In this document: positions 45,339 through 53,676 of the stretch, in pieces
How positions within the stretch are numbered: the stretch's first letter is position 1
Layout: every line of letters begins with the position of its first letter
Source of the DNA: Clostridia bacterium
Lineage (GTDB): Bacteria > Bacillota > Clostridia > Lachnospirales > Lachnospiraceae
Direction of reading: 5' to 3'
Assembly: GCA_910575245.1 (NCBI GenBank)
Contig: CAJTEN010000023.1
Span: forward strand, 1 to 64,000
Length of the DNA: 64,000 nt
Translations under genes and position numbers: made by a program
Notes under the pieces: generated by a model
Database searches by the model: none
Told to the model about the DNA's origin: nothing
The model's input: only the letters and a program-made list of their open reading frames with translations

Positions 45339-45441
45339 TATAGTTAACAACATTAGAAATTTCGTTTTCGACCCTACAAAAGCTTCCGTATATGGCTTTG
45401 GCAGGAGACGGAAACAGAAATTTGTTATGTCGTTTACTATA
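45339..45441 (-). mobile_element. 103-bp MITE-like element, copy 2 (inverted)
   Basis: Reverse complement of the other two copies, with four base differences, exactly the same length. It lies 36 bases after the HAAS gene and abuts a partial copy of the 85-bp repeat. Confidence 0.85.
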
Positions 45442-45500
45442 CTTACACTGTGCTTATCATGGGCGTTTGTGTCCGGGAAGACAGGGAGGCGCAAGGATGC
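45441..45500 (+). repeat. dispersed 85-bp repeat, copy c (partial)
   Basis: The second half of the repeat (ACTTACACTGTGCTTATCATGGG, in two words, then GTTTGTGTCCGGGAAGACAG and GGAGGCGCAAGGATG). Its 5' part is missing, and MITE copy 2 occupies the boundary, so the insertion may have cut it. The terminal GGAGGCG is at ribosome-site distance from an ATG at 45495. Confidence 0.5.
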
Positions 45501-45541
45501 GGCACAGGAGTCTGCTTAGATATGACAGGAGGAGAAAGGCT

Positions 45542-45868
45542 ATGTTATTTGGGTTCATTGTCTGGTTGATTTCAGGCGGCGTGATGGTTATATTTGGAAT
45601 TTATGCAATGCATTCGAAGCGGGCGGTTCCGTTTGGTTTCTGGGCGAATGCGGAAGTATTTGAGGTGAACGACGTACGGGCATATAATCGTGCTGTGGGC
45701 AGATTATGGTGTGTATTTGGCGCAGTTTTTATCTTGTTGGGATTCCCTTTCCTGACGGGACAGAATTCCCCATATTTTATAGTTTCGATTCTGGGGTGCA
45801 TGATAGAAGCCATCGTGGCTATGGTGGTGTACGTGGCGGTGATTGAGAAGAAATACCGGGTCAGATAG
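45542..45868 (+). CDS. small membrane protein
   Basis: 108 residues from ATG 45542 with GGAGGAGAAAGG upstream. Three hydrophobic segments (LFGFIVWLISGGVMVIFGIY, WCVFGAVFILLGFPF, CMIEAIVAMVVYVAVI). The middle has VPFGFWANAEVFEVNDVRAYNRAVGRLW, as in DUF3784-like proteins of Clostridia. Not firmly identified. It lies beside the SdpI gene, and the two may act together in the membrane. Confidence 0.65.
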   Translation: MLFGFIVWLISGGVMVIFGIYAMHSKRAVPFGFWANAEVFEVNDVRAYNRAVGRLWCVFGAVFILLGFPFLTGQNSPYFIVSILGCMIEAIVAMVVYVAVIEKKYRVR

Positions 45869-45928
45869 GGATCTGTGACAGAAGTTGACAGATAAACATT
45901 TGACTGATTAGAGAAAGGAAAAGGCGAA

Positions 45929-46306
45929 ATGGGGTTTTGGATATTTATGGCGGCGAATTGTATGCTGGTGCCGGTTCTTATGATTGTAATAGGGCATGTA
46001 TTCGTCAAACACCCGCCGAGGGACATAAACGGCATATACGGTTACAGAACTTCCATGTCACGGAAGAATCGGCAGACATGGAATTTTGCACATTATTACT
46101 GTGGGAAGTTATGGTGGAAAGTCGGATGGGTAATGTGCTTTTTCACGTTGTTGCTTGTTCTGCCGATTATGGGAAAAGGAGATGATGTAATCGGTCTCGC
46201 AGTCGGGAGCTGGATCTGCCTGGAGTGTATTGTTATGGTCGCTACGATCGGTATTGTAGAGCGGGCGCTTAAGAGTAAATTTGACAGAAACGGAAATATA
46301 AGGTAG
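45929..46306 (+). CDS. SdpI family protein
   Basis: 125 residues, three hydrophobic helices, and the SdpI signature INGIYGYRTSMSRKNRQTW followed by FAHYYCGKLWW. In Bacillus, SdpI gives immunity to the SDP cannibalism toxin; many homologues have other, unknown roles. No toxin gene is recognised here. AGAAAGGAAAAGG precedes ATG 45929. It ends 158 bases before the esterase start. Confidence 0.88.
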   Translation: MGFWIFMAANCMLVPVLMIVIGHVFVKHPPRDINGIYGYRTSMSRKNRQTWNFAHYYCGKLWWKVGWVMCFFTLLLVLPIMGKGDDVIGLAVGSWICLECIVMVATIGIVERALKSKFDRNGNIR

Positions 46307-46464
46307 AGAATACCTGCGGCAATAGCTCCGGGCACTTGCTGTATCGAAAAGGTAACAGTTCAGCCCAGGACTCTGCATTTACTGCAAAAACTTTGCATTT
46401 GTTACTTGAAAAGAAGAAATGTTCCGGGGCACTATGGCGGGAAGCAGACAGAAAAGAGGAAAAC

Positions 46465-47265
46465 ATGGGGAAAAGTGTCTCAGAGATACCGGATAGAATA
46501 AAAGAGATACAGATTGCAGGCATATCCTGCAGTCTTTTTCTGCCTGAAGGCTACAGCGCGGGAACGAAGCGGTATCCGGTCGTTTACATTAATGGAGAAA
46601 TTTCTGTAGAGGAAGTTCTGGAGGAGATAAGAAAAGCGGGGGTTGGGATAGACTTTATTCTGCTTTCGGTTAAGCCGGAAAGCTGGAATGATGATTTTAC
46701 GCCGTGGGGCGCACCAGCCTTCCGTAAAGGAGAGGCGCCGCCGCAGGGCAGAGCGAAGGAATACATTTATCGGTTGTCGGAAGAGATCAAACCTTATATG
46801 GATGCCAATTATCGGACGAAACCGGAGCGGGAAGATACGGTTTTGCTTGGTTATTCTCTGGGCGGCCTGGCAGCAGTTTATTCCTTGTATCTGACGGATC
46901 GCTTCGGTTGGGTCGGCAGTCTCTCCGGCTCGCTCTGGTATGACGGTTTCTGTGAGTTTATGGAAAAGGAAAGACCATTACTGCCGGATGTGAAAATATA
47001 TCTTTCCCTGGGGAAGAAGGAGAAACTGAGCAGAAATCCGCGTATGGGAAGGGTGGCGGAGTGCACCGAGAAGGCAAAAGATATTCTGGCAAAGCAGCTT
47101 GCCGGACCGAATGAAACCGGAGGACATCAAGACGGCACAGATAATGTCCGGCTGGAGTGGAACGATGGCGGACATTTTCATGAGACGGCAAAAAGATTTG
47201 CCAGAGCGATCCTTTGGTGGAAGGGTGGCGGTCCGGATAGGTCTGTAGCGTTGCCGGAAGGTTAA
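46465..47265 (+). CDS. esterase of the enterochelin esterase/IroE-like group
   Basis: 266 residues from ATG 46465 (AAAAGAGGAAAAC upstream). The alpha/beta hydrolase fold is shown by YPVVYINGE, the nucleophile Ser in GYSLGG near residue 135, a late Asp/Glu region and His in WNDGGHFHET. Such enzymes hydrolyse esters of siderophores or other acyl esters; there is no signal peptide. It lies near ferritin and in a window with Feo genes, but no siderophore system is present, so the natural substrate is not known. Confidence 0.85.
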   Translation: MGKSVSEIPDRIKEIQIAGISCSLFLPEGYSAGTKRYPVVYINGEISVEEVLEEIRKAGVGIDFILLSVKPESWNDDFTPWGAPAFRKGEAPPQGRAKEYIYRLSEEIKPYMDANYRTKPEREDTVLLGYSLGGLAAVYSLYLTDRFGWVGSLSGSLWYDGFCEFMEKERPLLPDVKIYLSLGKKEKLSRNPRMGRVAECTEKAKDILAKQLAGPNETGGHQDGTDNVRLEWNDGGHFHETAKRFARAILWWKGGGPDRSVALPEG

Positions 47266-47548
47266 ACAACGAAATACCATTGAAAAATAATCCCTGATAT
47301 GCTATGATAGCATTACCGAATTAAGCATATAGAGATGCAGTCTGAAAATCAATTCTTATTCTTTATGGGAAAGAACTTTCCTGTCTGATTAAAATCCGTT
47401 GTCATTGGATTTTATCCGATGATTATATGCTTATTTTCCAATAAATACCCCGCCGGACTGGCGGGCAAGCAGAAAATAGCAGAAGATTTTAAACAGGCAG
47501 GAGTTTTTGAAAAAAGATGATGCCTCATTAAAGCTGTTTTAAAGTGAC
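47266..47548. other. gene-free spacer
   Basis: The 283 bases hold a small hairpin (CCGCC/GGCGG, 47451-47463) and stretches that look like decayed codons of an Rpn-type gene. No gene or regulatory motif could be named. Confidence 0.4.
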
Positions 47549-47839
47549 ATGCGCATTGTGGTCGATTATCTGGCGGAAGGTGAGGGGTATTGTTCAGACA
47601 GAAAGATCAAACATAAGGCGGCATTGATTAAGATGATCAAGGTTCTTTCGGGGGAAGCTGATATAGAGGATATAGGGGAATGGCTTAAAGAGCAAGGAAT
47701 CAGGGAGGAGGATGATGTTACAGTGTGTGAACTGTTTGATCAGTATGAGAGGAAAGGAAGGGAAGAAGGAATAAAATGTGGCGAAGCCAGATATCTGGTG
47801 ACGGATATAAAGCATGTGAAGGTTTGGGAACGGCAGTGA
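47549..47839 (+). pseudogene. Rpn/PD-(D/E)XK transposase-like family, C-terminal part
   Basis: 96 residues without a ribosome site. The end is typical of Rpn-family proteins: DDVTVCELFDQYERKGREEGI, followed by repeated Gly/Glu (KCGEARY) that corresponds to the GxxxG-type tail. The N-terminal nuclease is missing and upstream frames are broken. It resembles the fragment at 39853 in family only, not in sequence. Confidence 0.5.
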
Positions 47840-47934
47840 ACAGATATGAGGAAGTAAAAGACTTCTATGATTTTTGAAACGTTGCGGCGTTCATGCCGTA
47901 TAACGATAGTACACATAACCAGGAGGAATAAGAG

Positions 47935-48444
47935 ATGAATGATAAGGTATCAGCTTTACTGAACGATCAGATTAATAAGGAGTTTTATTCGGCATATCTG
48001 TATCTTGATATGGCAAATTTCTATGCACGGAAGGGGCTGGACGGATTCGCGAACTGGTATGAAATCCAGGCAAAGGAAGAACAGGATCACGCCATGCTGA
48101 TGTATCAATATCTGCACAACAACGGTGAGGAGGTTACGTTTGAGACAATCGCGAAGCCGGATAAGACATTTGAGACATTGATGGATCCGCTGAAAGCCGG
48201 ACTTGAGCATGAGAAGTATGTGACTTCCCTGATCAACACGATCTACGCGGCGGCGCAGGAAGTAAACGATTTCCGTACAACGCAGTTTCTTGACTGGTTT
48301 ATCAAAGAGCAGGGAGAAGAGGAGAAGAATTCATCGGATCTGATCACCAGGATGGAGCTTTTCGGTGATGATGCACGCAGCTTATATATGTTGAACAGTG
48401 AGCTTGCGGGCAGGGCTTACTCGGCACCGTCTCTGGTCCTGTAA
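47935..48444 (+). CDS. ftnA: ferritin
   Basis: 169 residues of a non-haem ferritin. Ferroxidase ligands are visible: E16 (NKEFYSAYLYLD), E49/E50 and H53 in KEEQDHA, E94 (LEHEKYV), E127/E130 (KEQGEEE). It oxidises ferrous iron and stores it as a ferric core in a 24-subunit shell. CAGGAGGAATAAG precedes ATG 47935. It is not next to the feo genes but fits the same iron physiology. A MITE lies 35 bases after its stop. Confidence 0.97.
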   Translation: MNDKVSALLNDQINKEFYSAYLYLDMANFYARKGLDGFANWYEIQAKEEQDHAMLMYQYLHNNGEEVTFETIAKPDKTFETLMDPLKAGLEHEKYVTSLINTIYAAAQEVNDFRTTQFLDWFIKEQGEEEKNSSDLITRMELFGDDARSLYMLNSELAGRAYSAPSLVL

Positions 48445-48479
48445 TGCAGTGAATTATGCTGTTGCCAACGTTCATGGAT

Positions 48480-48582
48480 TATAGTAAACGACATAACAAA
48501 TTTCTGTTTCCGTCTCCTGCCAAAGCCATATACGGAAGCTTTTGCAGGGCCGAAAACGAAATTTTTAATGTCGTTAACTATA
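48480..48582 (+). mobile_element. 103-bp MITE-like element, copy 3
   Basis: Identical, base for base, to copy 1 at 43966-44068. Terminal inverted repeats TATAGT.AACGACAT with TA ends. Inserted directly behind ferritin. The identity of the two copies, 4.4 kb apart, points to recent movement or conversion. Confidence 0.88.
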
Positions 48583-49146
48583 GAATTTTAAGAGAGAGCG
48601 ATATGAAGATAAGGAGCGAAACCGGGAATATTGGTATCGTTCCTTATTTTAACAGACATGTTTTCACGGAATGCGCAACAAATGTGCATTCCCGACCTGT
48701 GAAAAGCAACTTTGCAACCTCGGATTGCGTAAGTGTATGGTTGGATTTATGGAACGCAACCGGGAGTTTTGATATTATTTCTATATTGTAACAGTTCAGA
48801 CAGCAATGTCATTAAGTTAAGTCTATACACAGCGTCTGATATGATAGGATTCTCCTTAGGGCCACCCCCTAACGCCGGTACTTAATGAGGTTTTCCACGA
48901 ATTTAGTACCGCTGCGTTTGGAACTGAGCGAAAGCGCGTCCTCAGGAGATTCCTATCATGTCAGGCGTGTCCGGCTTAACTTAACGACATTGGTTCAGGC
49001 AGGCCTGTACTATACTGCACTGGTTATGCCTTAACAGGATACCTGAAAGCATATGGATGAATGCGGAGCGATTCGGAATTCGGGTACATGCAACAGGGAA
49101 GGGCACTTGAGCCGTTACGATACATCAACAATAAGGAGGTTGCAGG
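48583..49146. other. repeat-rich gene-free spacer
   Basis: It carries a hairpin repeat TTTTCACGGAATGCGCA...GACCTGTGAAAAG (48658-48710) also found at 58248-58288, then the second 187-bp palindrome (48805-48991). From 48992, there is a leader for the XRE gene with AATAAGGAGGTT before its ATG. No coding region. Confidence 0.6.
48805..48991. repeat. 187-bp imperfect palindrome, copy 2
   Basis: Same length and ends (AATGTC...GACATT) as 25056-25242, with compensating and loop changes. Long outer arms and two inner hairpins are kept. Flanked by ACAGTTCAG and GGTTCAG in both places. Confidence 0.8.
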
Positions 49147-49647
49147 ATGGATTTTTCTGAAAAATTATTAACACTGCGGAAAAGCAGAAATCTGACACAG
49201 GAAGAATTGGCAGAACAGCTGGATGTTTCAAGACAGTCGGTTTCAAAATGGGAGTCCGGTCAGGCTGTGCCGGAATTGGATAAGATCGTCGCGTTAAGCA
49301 GAATATTTGACGTTACGACAGATTATCTTTTGAAACCGTCGGAAATAGACGAACTTTCGGTAAGGGCCGAAATGTTGGAACAGCAGCAAAAGAAACTGGA
49401 GGGAGAGATACAAAAGGGAAAAGCCAGAAAAAGTATCTTACTTAACTGCGCAGCAATCTATCTCATCGCAGCTGCTGTTATAATGCTTATTCATCAAATG
49501 CAATGGGAAATAGATTTTCTGTGGAATATTTTCCCGGGATTCACGTTGCCGGTTATAGTGCTTCTAATCGCAACAGCCAGTGCAATTTGGGTTTGCAGAA
49601 GATATGTGGAAGGGATGAAAGATAGTTTTGATCAACCTGTGCGCTGA
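49147..49647 (+). CDS. XRE regulator with two membrane helices
   Basis: 166 residues. Residues 1-66 are a Cro/CI helix-turn-helix (LTQEELAEQLDVSRQSVSKWESGQ, in pieces) very like the one at 40523. Then a coiled-coil stretch (MLEQQQKKLEGEIQKG) and two hydrophobic helices (ILLNCAAIYLIAAAVIML and FTLPVIVLLIATASAIWV). Such membrane-bound XRE proteins are common in Clostridia with unknown signals. AAGGAGG lies before the ATG. Terminator at 49718. Confidence 0.85.
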   Translation: MDFSEKLLTLRKSRNLTQEELAEQLDVSRQSVSKWESGQAVPELDKIVALSRIFDVTTDYLLKPSEIDELSVRAEMLEQQQKKLEGEIQKGKARKSILLNCAAIYLIAAAVIMLIHQMQWEIDFLWNIFPGFTLPVIVLLIATASAIWVCRRYVEGMKDSFDQPVR

Positions 49648-49717
49648 TTGTGCTGATTGTGCTGATTGCATCACGGGATAAAGCCCGAAATTATCTGGTA
49701 TGCTGTGACTATAGAAA

Positions 49718-49755
49718 CAGAGGACATGGAAGATGATTCTATGTCCTCTGTTTTT
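49718..49755 (+). terminator. intrinsic terminator after XRE gene
   Basis: Arms CAGAGGACAT / ATGTCCTCTG around a 13-base loop, followed by TTTTTG. Confidence 0.85.
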
Positions 49756-49761
49756 GATTTA

Positions 49762-50105
49762 CTAATTCCAAATCTTCAAGTCCGATAAGACAGAGAAGGT
49801 AAGCTCAGCGGCGGCAGCGCCTGCAGTGCCGTTTTCATTCTGAATATGTGTTGCAAAGAAGTAAGTGTCTTTGCCTTTTTCAAGAAAGCCCACGAACCAT
49901 CCGGAAACATTCTGTCCGTCTGCCGCCAGGGTACCTGTTTTCCCGTAGAGGGAACCTTCGGCAGTGGAAGAAAGAGTGATGGAATTCTTTACGGCTTCGA
50001 TATTTTCCGGATCAAAATTATATTCATTGTGATAGACCTTTTTCAGCAGTTCGACTTGTTCGACAGGAGAAATCTTTAGCGAAGAGTTCAGCCAGTAAGA
50101 AGAGA
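49762..50105 (-). pseudogene. C-terminal fragment of class D beta-lactamase/BlaR1-type penicillin sensor
   Basis: Minus-strand translation gives SYWLNSSLKISPVEQVELL, then SLYGKTGTLAADGQNVSGW and FVGFLEKGKDTYFFATHI to TAG 49764. The KTG triad and the SxWL-type start are those of the OXA/BlaR1 sensor domain; the SxxK active-site half is missing. It joins, with a frameshift, the BlaI-like fragment upstream, so most of blaR1 has been deleted. Confidence 0.7.
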
Positions 50106-50447
50106 ACGAAGTGTTTCTATCTCTGATTCTGACAGCCTGTCATTGTCGATGTATGCGGAAACCATAGCCGCAATATTTCCGCCATAGAAACGATTCAGGA
50201 AAGAGCTGCTTTCCTGCCCGACATAGTCGCTTTCTTTTATCAGCGGAGTGTAGACAAACATCCGGCTCTGCTTCTCATAAGACAGAACGCCTTTATTGAC
50301 CAGACGCTTTATTAAGGTCTGTATTGTCTTCGGGCTCCATGTGGTGGTTCTGACTAAACGGTCTGTTATGTCGTTGGTGCTGATCGGAGCATATTTCCAT
50401 ATCACTTTCATCACTTCATATTCAGCTTCGGAAATCTGAGGTAAATG
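50088..50447 (-). pseudogene. blaI: BlaI/MecI family repressor, 5' end lost
   Basis: The frame reads QISEAEYEVMKVIWKYAP, TTTWSPKTIQTLIKRLVNKG and ends ETLRSLLTG. The winged helix is complete, but before LPQISEAE no ATG, GTG or TTG lies in frame down to a TAA, so the native start was lost. Translation from the internal ATG 50414 would remove the first helix. The gene stops inside the beta-lactamase fragment in another frame. A former beta-lactam response operon is implied. Confidence 0.7.
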
Positions 50448-50601
50448 TAGAAGAAGAGTCTGATTTTGTCTGAGTTAATAAACGATATTACATTAATGTG
50501 CGATATGAAAATAAAGAATAAAAGCGTTTTCAAGTGCAAAATAAAATGATATAATATATTTGTTACTGCCCCGATACTGGTAACAGGGAGGGGGTTTAGA
50601 T

Positions 50602-50694
50602 ATGGAGATGCTTATGTCATTTTCAGCTGCCGTCATGGCGGGTGTAGTTTGTCATCTTATCTGCAAATGGCTGGATGGCAACAATAAGCGGTAA
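50602..50694 (+). CDS. holin-like small hydrophobic peptide (type I toxin candidate)
   Basis: 30 residues: MEMLMSFSAAVMAGVVCHLI then CKWLDGNNKR. One membrane helix followed by a basic/polar end with the C-x-W-L-D motif typical of putative holin-like toxins in Clostridia and Bacilli. ACAGGGAGGGGG precedes the ATG, and a strong terminator (50729-50762) lies close behind, as in type I toxin mRNAs. An antisense RNA antitoxin would be expected on the opposite strand; none can be shown by eye. Confidence 0.7.
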   Translation: MEMLMSFSAAVMAGVVCHLICKWLDGNNKR

Positions 50695-50728
50695 TCAGCC
50701 TGGTTTAGTGTAACCAAAAAGCACATAA

Positions 50729-50762
50729 GAACCCCCAAAGAGCTGCTCCTCTTTGGGGGTTC
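50729..50762 (+). terminator. strong bidirectional terminator after holin-like peptide
   Basis: GAACCCCCAAAGAG pairs with CTCTTTGGGGGTTC, 14 perfect base pairs with a six-base loop. T-rich tails are modest on both sides (TTCGCTTTGG on plus; TTCTTATGTGCTTTTT on minus), so it may serve an antisense RNA as well. Confidence 0.8.
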
Positions 50763-50916
50763 GCTTTGGCTTAGTATGGAGATACTCATTCATTTTGCCT
50801 GCTCATATTATAACGCATGTGTCAGGCATTTTCAAGTATATCCGAAAGTTTTTATATTATTCGTGGACTATAAAATCAGTATTTTCTGATCGGAATAAAG
50901 AAATAGGAATATAAAA

Positions 50917-51927
50917 TTATTTTACGGTATCCCGATTGATTAATTTTGTGCCAAGCAGAGAACAAACAGGTGCTTCACCTGCTTTTCCGCTGATGCGGTC
51001 AATCAGCATTTTCACAGCTTGTTGTCCCAGTTGGTTTTTGGGTACCTGGATGGTGGTCAGCTTCGGCGAGATGACATACGACATGGGAATATCGTCAAAT
51101 CCTATGATTGAAACATCATCTGGTATGATGAAGCTGTGCTCTTTTAAAGCGCGCATACAAGAAACAGCAATCAGATCGTTTTCGATAAACAATGCCTTAG
51201 GAATTGGTTTACCGGCATTCAGATAATCATTCATATCGTTATAAGCGCCATCCTGTGTCGATGCAACATCAATATAAACAACAGGGTTTTGATCGATCTT
51301 ACCAATTTCGTTCAGAGCCTTGAGAAAACCGGAAACTCGCTCTTCAAAATTATTTATACGTGCCTTGGAGCGAACGTAGCCGAGTTGACTGTGCCCGCTG
51401 AGGATCAGGTGTCTTGCTGCCATATAGGCGCCCTGTGCATTGTTAATTACCACGCAGTCGTGCCTGGAAAAAGGAAAGTAGCTGTCGAGAATGACAAGTG
51501 GTTTATTAAAATTCTGAAAGAGAAGGATATCTTCTTCTTTCATTTCTGTAGCTAAGAGAATTACCCCGGTGCAGTCGGATTCGGTTAAAACTTGCATTTG
51601 TTCTTGTGTGTTTTGGTCTGCGTAGAAATATGTAATCTGCATATTGTAACCTGCACTGGTCGCATTATAAGAAAGCCCTTCTATAAGTTCGCCGAAAAAG
51701 GGCGTGTCACCATAGACAAGACCATGTTTTTTAAAAATTACCAAATTAATATAGTTTGATTTTGGGGCAGATATTTGGGTTGTGGTTTTGATGCCGTAAG
51801 TCCGTGCGGCGGTAAGGATCAATTCCCGTTTTCGGTCACTGATTCCCTTCTTCCCGTTTAAGGCGATAGAAACCGCAGCTGGGGAGACGCCCAACATTTC
51901 CGCAAGCTGTTTCGAGCTGAGAGCCAT
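50917..51927 (-). CDS. LacI family regulator of the nucleoside/riboside operon
   Basis: 336 residues from ATG 51927 (GAGGAAATG upstream on minus). The N-terminal HTH is LSSKQLAEMLGVSPAAVSIAL, followed by hinge and a periplasmic-binding-protein fold (VILDSYFPFSRHDCVVINNAQGAYMAARHLI in pieces; VSIIGFDDIPMSYVISPKLTTI). It is divergent from the ABC operon and probably represses it until the imported ligand or a product binds. Confidence 0.9.
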   Translation of the reverse strand: MALSSKQLAEMLGVSPAAVSIALNGKKGISDRKRELILTAARTYGIKTTTQISAPKSNYINLVIFKKHGLVYGDTPFFGELIEGLSYNATSAGYNMQITYFYADQNTQEQMQVLTESDCTGVILLATEMKEEDILLFQNFNKPLVILDSYFPFSRHDCVVINNAQGAYMAARHLILSGHSQLGYVRSKARINNFEERVSGFLKALNEIGKIDQNPVVYIDVASTQDGAYNDMNDYLNAGKPIPKALFIENDLIAVSCMRALKEHSFIIPDDVSIIGFDDIPMSYVISPKLTTIQVPKNQLGQQAVKMLIDRISGKAGEAPVCSLLGTKLINRDTVK

Positions 51928-52095
51928 TTTGCATTTCCTCTTTTCTATCGAATGAAAAAATTGTAGCACAGAGATTTACATATGTCAAACGATGCTAAAC
52001 CATATAAAACAATTTAGAAGAATTTAGTTATATTGGCTAAATCAATGTAAATTATTACTAAAAAATATATAAATAAATTGTGTATTATATAGAAA

Positions 52096-52125
52096 TTGAC
52101 ATACAAGATTGACACACGGTATAAA
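52096..52125 (+). promoter_or_regulatory. promoter of the riboside ABC operon
   Basis: TTGACA (52096-52101), 18-base spacer, TATAAA (52120-52125). It lies 46 bases before the ATPase gene. Upstream, ATTTAG/CTAAAT half-sites (around 52023-52046) could bind the LacI-type regulator. Confidence 0.65.
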
Positions 52126-52170
52126 TAGTGACAAAATATTTACAATTACTAAATTCCGGGAGGGAAATCA

Positions 52171-53661
52171 ATGGACAGTATCTTGCTAAAAGCTGAAGAG
52201 ATGAATAAGTCCTTTGGCGCAACGAAAGCGGTCGTTAATTTTTCGATGGAGATCAAGGCTGGGGAAATACATGGACTAATAGGTGAAAACGGTTCAGGCA
52301 AGAGTACTTTTTCCTCTATGGTTGCGGGTATTTTGAAACCTGACAGTGGGAAGATGACTTTCAAAGGCCAGGATTATAGCCCAACATCTTCATCAGAGGC
52401 AGCGAATCTTGGCAGTGCCTTAATCGTACAGGAAATTGGAACGATTGGGTCAATTACTGCAGCGGACAATATTTTCCTGAATCAGGAAAGGCGCTTTGTA
52501 AAAAAAGGCGCTATTGATTTCCGCAAAATGAATACGGAAGCCAGAAACATTTTACAGGAGATTGGCGGTGAACATATTAATCCACAGACACCGACGATGG
52601 CGTTGAATCTGGAAGACAGAAAATTGGTAGAAATTGCCAGAGCGATGTATTTGGAGCCAGACTTATTAATTGTAGATGAGACATCCAACGCATTAGCCAA
52701 ACATGGGAGGGATATTCTTTATAAGAATATGGAGGCCGTCAAGGAAAGAGGCGGTGCGGTGCTTTTTATCACGCATGACCTGTCGGAATTGATTGATAAA
52801 TGTGATTGTGTCACGGTCATGCGCGATGGACATTATATTGATACTCTGCCCAAAGACCAGATGGATGAGGATACGTTGAAGCGATTGATGGTTGGCAGGG
52901 AAGTCTCTCAGAATCTTTACCGCAGTGATACAGAGCCATCCTATGGAGAAGAAATTGTCTTTAAAGCGGAACACCTGAACGCTATTAATGTAGATGACGT
53001 TTCTTTGGAATTACATGCGGGGGAGATTTTAGGGATTGGAGGCCTTGCGGAGTGCGGAATGCATGAACTTGGCAGATTGCTTTTTGGAATTGACAAAAAG
53101 GATAGTGGTGAAGTCATGATGAAGGACAGGCCGATTCATTCTCCCAGAGAAGCAATCAGCAGAGGTGTCGGTTATCTTTCAAAGAACAGAGATACAGAAG
53201 CGATCGTACTCAGCGCAAGTATCAAAGACAATATCTGTCTGCCGTCCCTGCCGCGTTTAAAGAAGTTCGGCTTTATTGCACCTGGAAGTGAAAAAGCGCT
53301 TTCCGAGAAATGGGCCAATGCGCTGGCAATTAAAATGCGATCCCCGGAGCAGTTCTGCAGAGAATTATCGGGTGGCAATAAACAGAAAGTCGTGCTTGCG
53401 AAGTGGCTGGGAAATGATTCTAAAGTGCTGATTATGGATTGCCCGACACGAGGCATTGATATTGGTGTTAAGGAAGCAATCTATAAGCTTATGCAGCAGT
53501 TTAAGGAGGAAGGCCGGTCCATGATTATGATCTCTGAGGAATTGCCGGAGCTTCTCGGTATGAGTGACCGGATCCTCATTATGAAAGACCACGAGATTGT
53601 AAAAGAAATTCCGAGAAGTAATGATAACAATGAAACCGACATTGTAAATTACATGATCTGA
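52171..53661 (+). CDS. sugar ABC transporter ATPase (RbsA/MglA type, two domains)
   Basis: 496 residues with two ATPase domains. Domain 1 has GENGSGKST near 38-46, but its signature reads LNLEDRK rather than LSxGQ, with Walker B IVDETSNAL. Domain 2 lacks a normal P-loop (GGLAECGMHE) as in RbsA, has signature LSGGNKQKV, and Walker B MDCPTRGID, where the catalytic Glu is Cys. It should power the two permeases encoded next. CCGGGAGGGAAATC precedes ATG 52171. The degenerate motifs in both halves are unusual and may change ATP use. Confidence 0.9.
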   Translation: MDSILLKAEEMNKSFGATKAVVNFSMEIKAGEIHGLIGENGSGKSTFSSMVAGILKPDSGKMTFKGQDYSPTSSSEAANLGSALIVQEIGTIGSITAADNIFLNQERRFVKKGAIDFRKMNTEARNILQEIGGEHINPQTPTMALNLEDRKLVEIARAMYLEPDLLIVDETSNALAKHGRDILYKNMEAVKERGGAVLFITHDLSELIDKCDCVTVMRDGHYIDTLPKDQMDEDTLKRLMVGREVSQNLYRSDTEPSYGEEIVFKAEHLNAINVDDVSLELHAGEILGIGGLAECGMHELGRLLFGIDKKDSGEVMMKDRPIHSPREAISRGVGYLSKNRDTEAIVLSASIKDNICLPSLPRLKKFGFIAPGSEKALSEKWANALAIKMRSPEQFCRELSGGNKQKVVLAKWLGNDSKVLIMDCPTRGIDIGVKEAIYKLMQQFKEEGRSMIMISEELPELLGMSDRILIMKDHEIVKEIPRSNDNNETDIVNYMI

Positions 53662-53676
53662 TACGAGGCGATAAGT

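Larger units (their letters stand above)
50448..50916. other. spacer with holin-like peptide
   Basis: Apart from the 30-residue frame at 50602-50694 and its terminator, this stretch holds a promoter-like GATATAATATATT at 50550-50563 that could serve the peptide. 50763-50916 is AT-rich with no gene seen. Confidence 0.5.

Noticed and set aside
48456..48791. 111-residue open frame behind ferritin
   Set aside because: Made up of MITE and hairpin-repeat sequence; no independent coding evidence.
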